The notes beneath the pieces were generated by a model. It searched no databases, was not told the DNA's origin, and saw only the letters and a program-made list of their open reading frames with translations. A stretch of 26,322 nt of DNA from positions 1-26,322 of the forward strand of contig DJVR01000040.1 of assembly GCA_002441285.1 (NCBI GenBank). Reading direction: 5' to 3'. The position numbers were made by a program, and so were the translations under genes. The stretch comes from Candidatus Atribacteria bacterium UBA6251. Lineage in GTDB: Bacteria; Atribacterota; Phoenicimicrobiia; Phoenicimicrobiales; Phoenicimicrobiaceae. The number at the start of each line of letters is the position of its first letter. The stretch's first letter is position 1. Positions 1 through 8,779 of the stretch are shown here, piece by piece.

Positions 1-330
1 AGAAAACCCCTACTAAAATTTTACAATATCAAGCAAAATAAAATTATATTGTATCTATAGAAGATTTATCTTTTTTGATGAAGGTTCTCTAATTTTAAAA
101 CCTTCCTTTAGTTTAAAAATTTTTTTATTTATTTTATAATAAACTACTTAATTTTTCTTTTTTTTTGAATAATTAAATTAATTATGGTGAACTTATTAAA
201 CCTGTATATAAAATAATTTCCATAAAATCTCATAGAATCCTTTTATTATAAAAAATAAATTACAAAATTATAATTCTCCTCTTTTTTCTCTTTCTTCTTC
301 AAACAAATTACTACCTTTAATTATTCCTAC
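1..330. other. AT-rich intergenic stretch, no gene seen
   Basis: This stretch lies downstream of the minus-strand transporter gene and is mostly A and T. It holds a weak inverted repeat (GAAGGTT at 80-86, AACCTTC at 99-105, 12-nt loop). The repeat is not followed directly by a T-run on either strand, so I do not call it a terminator. A purine-rich run on the minus strand (about 278-300) contains a GAGGAG without a usable start codon after it. I see no RNA gene or convincing reading frame. Confidence 0.5.
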
Positions 331-1683
331 TTAACTCTTCTCGCCTATCTTTTTTTCTGGATATTTAGTCATAATCAGTAAACCAATTAGGGCTACTATA
401 CTTCCTAATAGAGGAGCCAATCTCACCCCCCAGGGATTGCTAATGTCTTTGCCAAAGAGAGAATATAAAAGGGCCAGGCTAGCAGTAGAAAGACCTAAAT
501 TCAGTTTCATAAAGAAACCCTGGACACCAAAATACATCGCCTCCCTCCTCTCTCCGGTCTGATGATAATCAAAATCACAAAGTTCAGATAGTATTACATT
601 GGGGATTACCATCAGGATAGCAGCTGGAAACCCCATTAAAGCTGCTATAGCCATTCCCCAAATTCTCGGATTAACCGGTACCAATCCAGTAAGTGATAAT
701 AGAATAGATAAGACCGAAAATAAGCCTAGACCAATAATCATTATAGACTTTTTGCCTATACTCCTAGTTAATAGACTGATTATGGGAAAGCAAAGAGCAG
801 CAAAGACAAAAAGAATGGTCGACATATTGCTAGCAAAGGCTTCATCTGCTCTAATCAAAGTAATAACAATAGGTATTACCGAGGAGCGTACAATATTAAA
901 AAGAAACCATAAGGCTATATTGGCCAGTAAATATATAATAAAGAATTTGTTTTTGATAGTCTTCTCAAATGATTCCTTCAGGGGAATATTAGCAGGTTGA
1001 GCGTCAGAAAATCTCTTTTCATCTACAGCTACTATAGCCCCCATTAATAATAAAAAACCCAGGAGCGCCAGATAGATAACTGTCTGTTGATAAGCCTGGA
1101 CATAACCTCCACTCTGCTTATAAAAAGCAATCAAAAGAGGTCCTCCAATCATTACTACTGCTGAACCAACCAAAGAAAAATACCCCTGAGCTACAGTAAT
1201 TTTAATTCTTACTTTTTCCGTATGTCCTAATTCCGGGATGAGGGCAAGATAAGGAACTACATAAACAGTAAAGAAAAAGAAATAGGAAGCAAAAACTATC
1301 GCTAAATAAATTCCATTAAGCCAGGAAGTATAAGAAACAGGAGGGAAGAATATCAGAATAACCGATAAAGTTAGAGGGAGCACCCCCAGCAGCATAAAAA
1401 ACCTTCTTCTACCCCATCGAGAAGTGGAACGATCGCTCCAGGAAGCTACCAGAGGATCAGCTAACGCATCCACGATTCTACCAAAAAGCATTACTGCTCC
1501 CAAAGTAGTAATAATACCCCAGAATCTTTGATTAGAAATAAAAGGGATCATACCCTCTGCGATCTTTTCTTGAGAAGGAAGTAAGAAAGCTATAGCAAAG
1601 GTTAACCAAATAGTATCTAGAATAACCCATCCGGCAGTAGAAAGATTATACAAAAAAAGCCTACTTCCTTTAAAATCTTCCAT
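331..1683 (-). CDS. GPH-family (MelB-like) MFS sugar:cation symporter
   Basis: This 450-residue membrane protein should import a glycoside or sugar with H+ or Na+. It has the usual length and about 12 hydrophobic segments. The GPH signature lies between segments 2 and 3 (about residues 66-95): an R-x-x-D-A-x-x-D-P run followed by a W-S-D-R and a G-R-R-R turn. The N-terminus starts directly with a cytoplasmic tail leading into the first segment, as in MelB/XylP relatives. The ATG is preceded by AAGGAG at good spacing. It is the last gene of a minus-strand cluster and starts 21 bases after the nitrilase gene, so co-transcription is likely. The two glycosidase-type genes upstream suggest it brings in their substrate. 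The exact sugar cannot be read from the sequence; the family call is firm. Confidence 0.9.
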   Translation of the reverse strand: MEDFKGSRLFLYNLSTAGWVILDTIWLTFAIAFLLPSQEKIAEGMIPFISNQRFWGIITTLGAVMLFGRIVDALADPLVASWSDRSTSRWGRRRFFMLLGVLPLTLSVILIFFPPVSYTSWLNGIYLAIVFASYFFFFTVYVVPYLALIPELGHTEKVRIKITVAQGYFSLVGSAVVMIGGPLLIAFYKQSGGYVQAYQQTVIYLALLGFLLLMGAIVAVDEKRFSDAQPANIPLKESFEKTIKNKFFIIYLLANIALWFLFNIVRSSVIPIVITLIRADEAFASNMSTILFVFAALCFPIISLLTRSIGKKSIMIIGLGLFSVLSILLSLTGLVPVNPRIWGMAIAALMGFPAAILMVIPNVILSELCDFDYHQTGERREAMYFGVQGFFMKLNLGLSTASLALLYSLFGKDISNPWGVRLAPLLGSIVALIGLLIMTKYPEKKIGEKS

Positions 1684-1704
1684 ATTTTTCTCCTTTCTTA
1701 TTTT

Positions 1705-2817
1705 TTATTTCGCTCTTTCCTGATCAGCATTACCATAAGTTTTTTCTAAATAATCTTTTTCGAATTCAATATTGGTATCTTCTAGATATTCCGTTTCTTT
1801 TCTGATTTTATATAATTGTAGAATATCAATTTCACCAGAAACTAAAAAATCCCCTTCGTAATGAGAGGAAATATTTATTATCCCATCCTGATGAGAAGTA
1901 ATCATCCAGGGGGCGAAAATCCCTGCTTTGCCGGTAAAATGCATACCAGCAATCCATCCATTTAGGGAAGATTTTAAGCCATAAATTAACGATTCTTGTG
2001 TCCTTGGCCAGATGCCCCTTAAAGCTTTCCAGGGATTATATTCTTCTAAATTGGCAATAGGAAGAAGAGCTAGGTCGGCACCCTTTTCTCGGGCAATTCT
2101 AAAAGTCTCAAAATAAGTAGCATCCATACAAATAGGGCATACCACCTTGCCAAAAGGTAGAGTGTAGATCTCCATTTCTTCTCCTCTCTGGAAACCTAAT
2201 TTTTCTTCTAAATCTGTTAAATGTATCTTTTTTTGTATTCCAATTAATTCTCCCTGTGGTCCATAAAAGAAACCAGCATTAAAAATCTTTGCACCTTCTT
2301 TTACTATGTAGGTTCCGGTATAAATATAAAGCCTGTAGGCTCTGGCTAAAGAGGAAAATATCATCTTTATTCCCTCTTCCACTGGTTTAGCCATTCCCTT
2401 TAAAATATGGATGAAGAGAGGGTTAATTCTTTCAGGATGTTCTTTTCTGGAATTATAATTATTGTTTCCTTTATGCTTTCTCATCTTCTGGTTTAAATAA
2501 TAATTGAGCCATCTAAAACCAGGAATTACGCCCAATAAATCAAAATAATTGTTTTCGGGAAAGACAATCAGGATATTTTTCTCTTCAGATGCCTGTCTAA
2601 CAAAGTTTTGTAGCATATTAACATACTCTTCAATGTTTTTTACTAGTTTAATCTTTCTTTCTACGCAAGAAACCTGGAGATTAGTCAGAGAAAATTTTTG
2701 TTTAATCTCTTTCCCTCTTTCATCCTGTTCTAATCCTTTCAAAGATTTTTCTATCTTATGGATGGACAATTTGCTGCTAAACCATTTTTCAATTAAACTC
2801 TCTATAAGCCACATCAT
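1705..2817 (-). CDS. Nitrilase-superfamily (carbon-nitrogen) hydrolase, catalytic triad intact
   Basis: This 370-residue protein belongs to the C-N hydrolase superfamily, which cleaves amide, nitrile or carbamoyl C-N bonds through a Glu-Lys-Cys triad. All three residues are visible: Glu88 in an IVFPEN strand, Lys197 in a KxHL motif and Cys230 in a PICMDATYFE segment. It is longer than the usual 260-300 residues because of an N-terminal helical extension of about 45 residues and an insert around residues 100-135 rich in basic and polar residues. No signal peptide is evident. It starts with two adjacent ATG codons, with AGGA upstream, and lies 31 bases downstream of a second, degenerate nitrilase homologue. 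Similar closing segments (AP-x-E/W-M-x-x-x-Q-D-G) in both proteins suggest an old duplication. Its place in a glycosidase/transporter operon suggests an amidated or N-linked sugar derivative as substrate, which is inference. Confidence 0.85.
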   Translation of the reverse strand: MMWLIESLIEKWFSSKLSIHKIEKSLKGLEQDERGKEIKQKFSLTNLQVSCVERKIKLVKNIEEYVNMLQNFVRQASEEKNILIVFPENNYFDLLGVIPGFRWLNYYLNQKMRKHKGNNNYNSRKEHPERINPLFIHILKGMAKPVEEGIKMIFSSLARAYRLYIYTGTYIVKEGAKIFNAGFFYGPQGELIGIQKKIHLTDLEEKLGFQRGEEMEIYTLPFGKVVCPICMDATYFETFRIAREKGADLALLPIANLEEYNPWKALRGIWPRTQESLIYGLKSSLNGWIAGMHFTGKAGIFAPWMITSHQDGIINISSHYEGDFLVSGEIDILQLYKIRKETEYLEDTNIEFEKDYLEKTYGNADQERAK

Positions 2818-2848
2818 TATTATTTTATTCCTAATCCTTTTCCTTTTT

Positions 2849-3691
2849 CTATCGAAACATCCCCATCTTCCGATAAAATCCTAAGTTTAACTGGGAAAGT
2901 ACATTAAATTTTGAAATAGTCTCCACTCTTCTTTTGTTATCCAGAAAAGCTTTAACTAAACCACTCCTATCTCGACCTTTTTCTAAATATCCATCCTGAT
3001 TAACAGTCATCTCTAAAGGTGCATAAATAATAGATTCTCCCCAGAAATTCAATTCTCCCAAAAAACCATTAAATCCACTTTCCACGGCAAAGAATTGGTT
3101 CTGTTGAACTTCTTCCCATAAACCACATAACTGTAAAACTCTGTTTTTTTCTCCGATGTAACCTGCTGGAGAAAGAATAATTTCTGCACCCTTCAAAGCT
3201 AACCGGCGGGAAACCTGGGGATAAAAAACATCGGTAGAGACGATGATCCCCATTTTCCCCCCTTTTATCTCTTTTATTTCTACATCTATCCCCCGAGAAA
3301 GACCTAATTCTTTCTCCCAGCGAGCAAGATAAAGTTGAAATTGATGAAGTAATATTTCCCCCTGATAGATTAGACAAGAGGCATGAAAGATCTCTTTTCC
3401 TCTTCTTTCCCAGTAACTACCCGGACAAATTATTAAAGCATACTTTAAGGAAAACTCCTTTATCTGCTCTAAATAACTCTGGATATTCAATTCTCGTGAC
3501 AAACTGTATAAATCTTTCAATGAAGAGGTAAGTTGCATATAAAAACAACCGGTAAATCCCGGGAAAACTATCAGCTCTATTTCTTCTTGAACAGCTTTTT
3601 TAAGATGACTTTCTATTTTCTCCCATAAATTTTCTGGTTGCTTTATCTCTTCCCATTCTTTCCGAGACCATTCTACCGAAGCTACTCTCAT
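2849..3691 (-). CDS. Nitrilase-superfamily homologue lacking the catalytic triad (pseudoenzyme)
   Basis: This 280-residue protein has the nitrilase fold signatures at the right spacing but none of the three catalytic residues. The strand that should carry Glu reads IVFPGF (Gly45). The K-x-H-L site reads Q-L-Y-L (Gln119). The nucleophile position in VSTD is Ser152, where the neighbouring paralogue has Cys. Fold-bearing features remain, including the E/K-L-G-x-x-R-G turn after the lysine site and the S-P-A-G strand after the cysteine site. It overlaps the upstream gene by four bases (ATGA), so translation is probably coupled, and it precedes the intact paralogue by 31 bases. The open frame is clean and full length, so it is kept as a protein rather than decaying. 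A regulatory or structural partner of the active paralogue is the simplest reading; a changed chemistry using Ser is less likely but possible. Confidence 0.75.
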   Translation of the reverse strand: MRVASVEWSRKEWEEIKQPENLWEKIESHLKKAVQEEIELIVFPGFTGCFYMQLTSSLKDLYSLSRELNIQSYLEQIKEFSLKYALIICPGSYWERRGKEIFHASCLIYQGEILLHQFQLYLARWEKELGLSRGIDVEIKEIKGGKMGIIVSTDVFYPQVSRRLALKGAEIILSPAGYIGEKNRVLQLCGLWEEVQQNQFFAVESGFNGFLGELNFWGESIIYAPLEMTVNQDGYLEKGRDRSGLVKAFLDNKRRVETISKFNVLSQLNLGFYRKMGMFR

Positions 3692-5484
3692 TTACACCTT
3701 CCCTCCTTAAATAAAGCTAGGTAAAGAGAATAAGCTAGATAACCTGCCCCGGTAGCAAAACCAACCCCTGTCTTGGCTTTTCCAGTCTTCCCATCAAAAC
3801 TTTCCGAGAGAAGTCCGTGATCCATATCTGCTTCTTTCAAATAAAAAAGAGCTTTTTCTCTTCTTAAAGGATTAAGAAGGCTCCCACATAAACCTAAACC
3901 TGAAGGTGTATGAGGATGATGGTCGCAAGCTAACTCTTTAATTTTAGCCCCTCCTTGATAATAAGGATATTGAGTAGAATAATAGTAATCAATGGTATTT
4001 TTAAAGATTAAATCATCTGGTTTTACCCAACCATAAAAGACAAGCAATCCCAAGGATCCGGGTGGATCATTATACAACCTAAAATTACCCTTACCATCAG
4101 CCGACCATAAAAACATAGCCTTACCTTCTATCTCTCTGATTAGAAATCTCTGCACTCCCCGAGAAATATTTTCTATTTTTTCCTGAAGTAGATTAGCTTT
4201 TTTAATCTCTTTTCTTTTTCGATAAAAATCTTTTAAATTATGTAATCCCTTCCAGAGAATTATATTATCTATAGTAACCAGGGAGTATACAGCAGGATCA
4301 TCAGAAGGTAATAAAAAAGTTCGGTATAGTCCGGTAGAAGAATCATATTCTTTTTCTATCCTTTCCTGTACCTGTTCCAGAGCTTTAATGAGGCTTAAAT
4401 CCGAACAGCCATCTTCCCCTAAATCATTAATATAAATAAAATAGCTAGCAGCTCCATCCAGCTCAAAACCAGGGTATAGTACTGTCCCATCAATATAATG
4501 AGCATGTTCTCCGGGATTTTTGCTATGCAATAAAATCATTTCCCTTAGAAGATGACGGTAAAGGTAGGAGTCAATTAATTTAATAGCTGGCAAAGACCAT
4601 AAAAAAATATCTCTTTCCCAGAAGGCTCCAGAAACATAATAGCGGGGACTTCGAGAAGTTAAAGCTAAATATCTATCGCTTTCTAAATCTTTTGCAATGG
4701 AATAAAAATAATTGAAGAATAAATTCTGATTTAACCTAACTTCTAATTGTTTATCTTGAGGATAAGTAATGGTCTTCTCTTTTAACCAATTAACTAACTC
4801 CTGATATATTTGTTTATATCCTTTTCTTTTTAAATGAATTAAGGTGGTAGCAGCACCATCCGCATCATAATTTACGCTGAGATAAAAACAATTTTGATTT
4901 TTTACTTTTAAATAACCGGATAATTTTTTTTCTTGCTTGACATAGGTAAACCCTTCCTCTCCTCCTAAGGCTAATGATATTGATATCCCGGCACCAACAA
5001 TATTGAATACTGGACATTCTAACCACCGATCTAAGGTTATAAATTTTTTAACCTCCATTGGATGAGAGTTAAACCGTAATAAAGAAACATATTGCACATC
5101 TAAACATAAATCGACTTCAATTTGCTCAGAAGATTCCAGGGCATAGATTAAACCCTTCTCCTTCAAATCGGCATAGATCTTAGCAATTACTTTGATATTT
5201 CTATCTAAATAAAATTCTATGCAGGGAATATAATATTGTACCTGAGAAAATTTAGTTCTCTTAATCTTGAATTCTTGTCCCTTTTTAAAGAAACGTGGAC
5301 GAAGTAGATATTCTGCTCCTTGTAATTCTATCAAGGCTTTATTAGAATAAGATACCACATTGATATTTTTTATAGTTCCATTTTTAGGATTAATAATGGG
5401 TAAACTAAGGTAATGATTTCCAGCATATAATATCTGTTCATTCTTATCTAACTCTATTGGTATGGTTAAAATTCGGTTTTGCAT
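3688..5484 (-). CDS. Six-hairpin (alpha/alpha)6-barrel glycosidase-like protein
   Basis: This 598-residue protein has a beta-rich N-terminal half (about 1-240) followed by a helical region that looks like an (alpha/alpha)6 glycosidase barrel. Suggestive segments are SGAFWERD (285-292), where an acidic residue follows the aromatic W, a DGxxxPGFELDGAA segment (332-346), NDPPGSLG (472-479), and a closing LLSESFDGKTG plus a glycine-rich TGAGYLAYSLY run (558-588). The two-domain order and these short motifs resemble amylo-alpha-glucosidase, GH15, GH63 and GH125-type enzymes, but I cannot assign one family. No signal peptide is seen, so it probably acts in the cytoplasm on an imported oligosaccharide. 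The ATG has AGAGGA seven bases upstream. It sits 132 bases after the GH4 gene and overlaps the next gene by four bases. The substrate is unknown. Confidence 0.6.
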   Translation of the reverse strand: MQNRILTIPIELDKNEQILYAGNHYLSLPIINPKNGTIKNINVVSYSNKALIELQGAEYLLRPRFFKKGQEFKIKRTKFSQVQYYIPCIEFYLDRNIKVIAKIYADLKEKGLIYALESSEQIEVDLCLDVQYVSLLRFNSHPMEVKKFITLDRWLECPVFNIVGAGISISLALGGEEGFTYVKQEKKLSGYLKVKNQNCFYLSVNYDADGAATTLIHLKRKGYKQIYQELVNWLKEKTITYPQDKQLEVRLNQNLFFNYFYSIAKDLESDRYLALTSRSPRYYVSGAFWERDIFLWSLPAIKLIDSYLYRHLLREMILLHSKNPGEHAHYIDGTVLYPGFELDGAASYFIYINDLGEDGCSDLSLIKALEQVQERIEKEYDSSTGLYRTFLLPSDDPAVYSLVTIDNIILWKGLHNLKDFYRKRKEIKKANLLQEKIENISRGVQRFLIREIEGKAMFLWSADGKGNFRLYNDPPGSLGLLVFYGWVKPDDLIFKNTIDYYYSTQYPYYQGGAKIKELACDHHPHTPSGLGLCGSLLNPLRREKALFYLKEADMDHGLLSESFDGKTGKAKTGVGFATGAGYLAYSLYLALFKEGRCK

Positions 5485-5616
5485 AATGCTATCCTCTTTG
5501 TCTTTTATCGGATAAATATGCTAATATTCCTTTCCTGGGTACCTAGAATTAAAATAAGAAAAAATAGTTGTAAACCTTTTCTAATGTTAAGTAATCCTTC
5601 TCACTCTTTAGGTATT

Positions 5617-6996
5617 CTATAAACTATACCGATAATGTCTTTTCATTTCCTGATTAAAAGGCAAAGCTAGTATTTCCTCGATCACTGCTTTCACTTGTTC
5701 AAAAGATTTCGTGCGAGGATCGCGAACTAGAATTTCTTCTAATATTCCTCTGTCTCCTGTGATAAAGGCTTCTAATGACCATTCCATTCTTAACATTCGA
5801 GGAAGTAGATACATTTCTAATATCCTCTTTGGTAAAGGAGGATCTATTTCTTCCGGACGAAGACCGGAACTATCTACTATTACGGGCACCTCTACTACTA
5901 CATTTTCCGGTATTCCAGGGATTATTGGACCTTGATTAGGCAGATTTAAAATCAGCCTTTTCTGGTGATTATTTACCAGAGCATCAATCAGATAAATATG
6001 TTGCTCTCCGCTCATTTGATCAGGAGGAAATACTTTTAACAAATCTATCGAATCATTAGTAGAAAGTCGAAAAGTGTTTTCAGTCTGTTCTTTTAAGTAG
6101 TGATTCTGATACCAGTTCCATCCCAAATCAGAATCTGCCCCGCCCCAGGGCTCTCCATACCATTTCTTTTTAGTTTCTAAATTATAATGATATTTCCAGC
6201 TGCTATTCCTTACCGTATCACCAATAGGCATTCTCTTATAAAATTTATACATATCCAGAGCTGCCGGACTTAATTGGTCATCAAAAGGAGTCTTGGGTAT
6301 CCATTTTTCTCTTTTCTCTACCATCCAACGATCAAGGATGGGATAAGCATCTTTACCCTGATATTTAAAACGGTTAAGCCAGATATTATGATTAAATCCT
6401 GCCACCTGCCAATCTATTTGTGGTAAATTCAACCCTAAATGTCGGGCTAAATCCTCTATGCTGTTGTGACCATGACAAATCCCTACTACTTTGATTTTAG
6501 AATAGCGAGATAATAAGGTTACCCCTTCTAAAATGGGATTAGCTGCTTGTAAAAGCCAAGCTTTAGGGCATAATTCTTCCATGGCATTAGCAATTTCCTG
6601 AAAGTATTTTAATTGATTATAATTACTCAGGGTATAATAATCAGAAACCATATTAAATTCCTGGCTGTCTATTCCCCTTGGATATCCGTATCTCTCACCA
6701 ATCTTTCTTACTATTTCTAATTGCTTATGCCCCCCTATTAAAGCACTATTAATTACAAAATCCGCATCTTTTATGGAGTTCTTTAGATTGGTAGTCTTTT
6801 CGAAATCCAAATCAATTCTCAGGGCAGCTGCATATCTAGTAGCTAATTTATGCACTGCATTCAAACGTTCTTCATCAATATCCATCAGAGAAATAAAACT
6901 TCCCGACAAACCTCTAGTTTTACAAAAATCCCCTATTAGTCTCAAAGAAAAGACTGCACTTCCTGCCCCAATAATACTCAATTTTATTCCTGACAT
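5617..6996 (-). CDS. GH4 family NAD-dependent glycosidase (alpha-glucuronidase/galacturonidase-like)
   Basis: This 459-residue protein has the whole layout of family GH4, whose members cleave glycosides by an NAD+- and Mn2+-dependent oxidation-elimination route. A Rossmann start with GAGSAVF lies at 10-16, an acidic MDID at the end of the second strand at 38-41, QAANP at 150-154, the metal-site motif CHGH at 174-177, and AGFNHNIWL at 199-207. GH4 subgroups differ at the cysteine motif: CHSV in alpha-glucosidases and galactosidases, CN-x-P in 6-phospho-beta-glucosidases, and CHG-x in uronidase-type members. The CHGH here therefore points to a uronic-acid substrate; this rests on family knowledge and is not proven. 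An AGGAGG lies 13 bases before the ATG, rather far but with no better in-frame start. It is the first gene of the carbohydrate operon. Confidence 0.88.
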   Translation of the reverse strand: MSGIKLSIIGAGSAVFSLRLIGDFCKTRGLSGSFISLMDIDEERLNAVHKLATRYAAALRIDLDFEKTTNLKNSIKDADFVINSALIGGHKQLEIVRKIGERYGYPRGIDSQEFNMVSDYYTLSNYNQLKYFQEIANAMEELCPKAWLLQAANPILEGVTLLSRYSKIKVVGICHGHNSIEDLARHLGLNLPQIDWQVAGFNHNIWLNRFKYQGKDAYPILDRWMVEKREKWIPKTPFDDQLSPAALDMYKFYKRMPIGDTVRNSSWKYHYNLETKKKWYGEPWGGADSDLGWNWYQNHYLKEQTENTFRLSTNDSIDLLKVFPPDQMSGEQHIYLIDALVNNHQKRLILNLPNQGPIIPGIPENVVVEVPVIVDSSGLRPEEIDPPLPKRILEMYLLPRMLRMEWSLEAFITGDRGILEEILVRDPRTKSFEQVKAVIEEILALPFNQEMKRHYRYSL

Positions 6997-7080
6997 ACAA
7001 AAATTAAATCCTCCTGTTATGGTTTAAAATCAATAATATTAGCGATAATAGGCTAACTATTTTCCCCAGCTATATTAAAA

Positions 7081-7108
7081 TTATAACCGATTTGAAATAA
7101 ATTGACAT
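7081..7108 (-). promoter_or_regulatory. Candidate promoter for the carbohydrate operon
   Basis: On the minus strand a perfect TATAAT (7081-7086) lies about 85 bases before the GH4 start codon. A weak -35 (TGTCAA, 7103-7108) sits 16 bases further upstream. The weak -35 would fit a promoter that needs an activator. I saw no clear operator next to it. Confidence 0.35.
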
Positions 7109-7257
7109 CCTTTTCGGTAAGTTTTTTACAAAACAAGAGACGCTTCTTTATTCAATATTTTTAGTTCATAAACTAATTTCACTTCTTTTTCCATAGGTAA
7201 CTTGCAGTTTCAAGAAAGTAGAAGTTTTAACAATAATAATAGTGATGGCATTGAGCA

Positions 7258-7860
7258 ATGAGCTTAATGTTAATAATTGAAGTTTTAATATTAGCATTAC
7301 CAACTTCCTATGTATTGGGAAGAAAGAAGATTCCAGGTAAAAAAATATTTATGTTAATAGTTTTATTACCCATCATTATGCCAGGTATGGTGGTAGCCCT
7401 TTTTCTTAGTAGGTTTTTTTCAGCTTTAAGATTAAGTCAGACCTTTATTGGCTTATTATTTGCTCATACCCTTATGGCTTTGCCTTACATGATAAGAGTA
7501 ATGACCACCAGCTTTTAAGCAATACCTCAAGATATAATAGATGCTGCTGAAAATTTAGGAGCAAATACTTTTGTAAAAATAAAAGATATTTTTTTACCTA
7601 TGATTAGACCTGGATTATTAGCGGGTATTATATTTGCATTTACGGTTAGCATTGAAGAGTTTAATCTCACTTTTGTAATTGGTACTCCGACCTTTGAAAC
7701 AATACCAACTATTCTTTATTCATTTATGGGTTATTATTTTATTCGAACAAATGCTTCAGTAGTAGCATTAATTATGATGACTCCGAATATAATTATGCTT
7801 TTTCTTGTAGAACGTTTTTTAAAATCTGAATATTTAGCAGCATCTTTAGGAAAAATGTAA
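7258..7860 (+). pseudogene. Remnant of a PotC-like ABC transporter permease
   Basis: One reading frame encodes the C-terminal part of a polyamine/iron-type ABC permease but is broken by a TAA at 7516-7518. Both halves stay in the same frame. The stop sits just before the EAA loop (AIPQDIIDAAENLGA, with LP a few residues later), which docks the ATPase, so one base change such as GAA or CAA to TAA would explain it. Before 7258 the sequence looks coding in another frame (7230-7259 gives TIIIVMALSN, like the first conserved segment), so a frameshift has also removed the N-terminus. Four or five hydrophobic segments remain of the usual six. No ATPase, binding protein or partner permease is nearby. 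The gene is almost certainly dead. Confidence 0.8.
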
Positions 7861-8089
7861 TTCAAAGATTTAGAATTCGCTTCCTAATAACAGTTTATAA
7901 TAATCTAACTTACTTTTTTTACCTCTAACTAAAAGCCTTATACTATAATTAGATAGTGTAACATTAATAAGAAGCTAAAAAAAGTTAAAAAGTAGAAGTA
8001 TTGTTCAAGTCCCATAATTAAATAGTATTTTGGTTTAATTTAATTACCAAAAGGGAAACTTATATATGAAAATGGAGCAGGCTTGATTT

Positions 8090-8368
8090 TTATTTTATCC
8101 TGTATTTTCCCACTGCTTCAGTTAATTTATGTCCTTCTTTCAAATATTTCATTATTTTTCTTTCGCTATCTTCTATTTTTTCGGCCAAAGATAATATTTC
8201 CTCTAATCGATTTTGAGGTATTACTACTACCCCATCGTCATCACCAAAAACATAATCCCCGGGATTAATTAATATCCCGCCACAAATAATAGGAATATTA
8301 TAGCCTATAGTAACTAAGCTTTCCCCAGCAGATGGGACAAAACTTTTACAAAAAATTGGGAATCCCAT
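8090..8368 (-). pseudogene. C-terminal fragment of an RraA / 4-hydroxy-4-methyl-2-oxoglutarate aldolase-like gene
   Basis: The 92 readable residues match the end of the RraA-like superfamily: GFPIF, then NIPIICGGILINPGDYVFGDD followed by DGVVVIP, then a long C-terminal helix. Full-length members have about 200-230 residues, so more than half is missing, including the part with most of the metal and substrate site. Reading upstream in frame, IEKMGFPIF is preceded directly by a TAG stop, and no clear match to the rest of the family is seen beyond it. No Shine-Dalgarno sits before the ATG at 8366-8368. A living small protein is possible but less likely. Together with the broken permease it marks a stretch of decaying genes. 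Confidence 0.7.
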
Positions 8369-8779
8369 CTTTTCAATCTAAAGAATATTTCCAGGAACTT
8401 AAATCCAAACATGATAGCAAAAAATAATTCAGACCTTTCTTACTCTGCAATTTATTACAATTTCAAAATTATTATTGCTAATTATAATAATTGAGATCCA
8501 TACTTATATCAATATTATTAATAAATTTAATTTTATTTTAAACTAATTTAGTAGTTGGCTTTTTATTTTAAAATTAACTAAAATTGGCCAAAAAAATATC
8601 CATCGCAATTTCGAATATTACCAATTTGCATAAAATTTCTGTATAGCTTATCATCTTCCCCGTAACAAGTTATTCCAAATACAATAAATTAATTAGAGTA
8701 GAATATTAAATAATAATTCTGGATGTAGGAAAAAATTGCAAAGAGAGAATTATATCCCCTATGTTGCGTTTTTCTGTCT
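8369..8779. other. AT-rich gap, probably eroded coding DNA
   Basis: Between the RraA fragment and the ArsR gene no open frame of useful length, hairpin terminator or RNA gene is visible on either strand. Since the fragment at its left edge has lost its N-terminus, some of this stretch may be eroded remains of that gene, but no motif survives to show it. Confidence 0.4.

Noticed and set aside
80..105. Hairpin GAAGGTT / AACCTTC as a terminator for the transporter gene
   Set aside because: On the minus strand it is followed by A-rich, not T-rich sequence, and on the plus strand no gene precedes it.
144..233. 29-codon minus-strand frame with an AAGGA before its ATG
   Set aside because: Composition is simply that of the AT-rich gap, with no motif or coupling to a gene; most likely chance.
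7103..7108. Plus-strand TTGACA as the -35 box for the broken permease
   Set aside because: No good -10 at 16-18 bases (TACAAA at 19 is poor), and the gene it would serve is dead.
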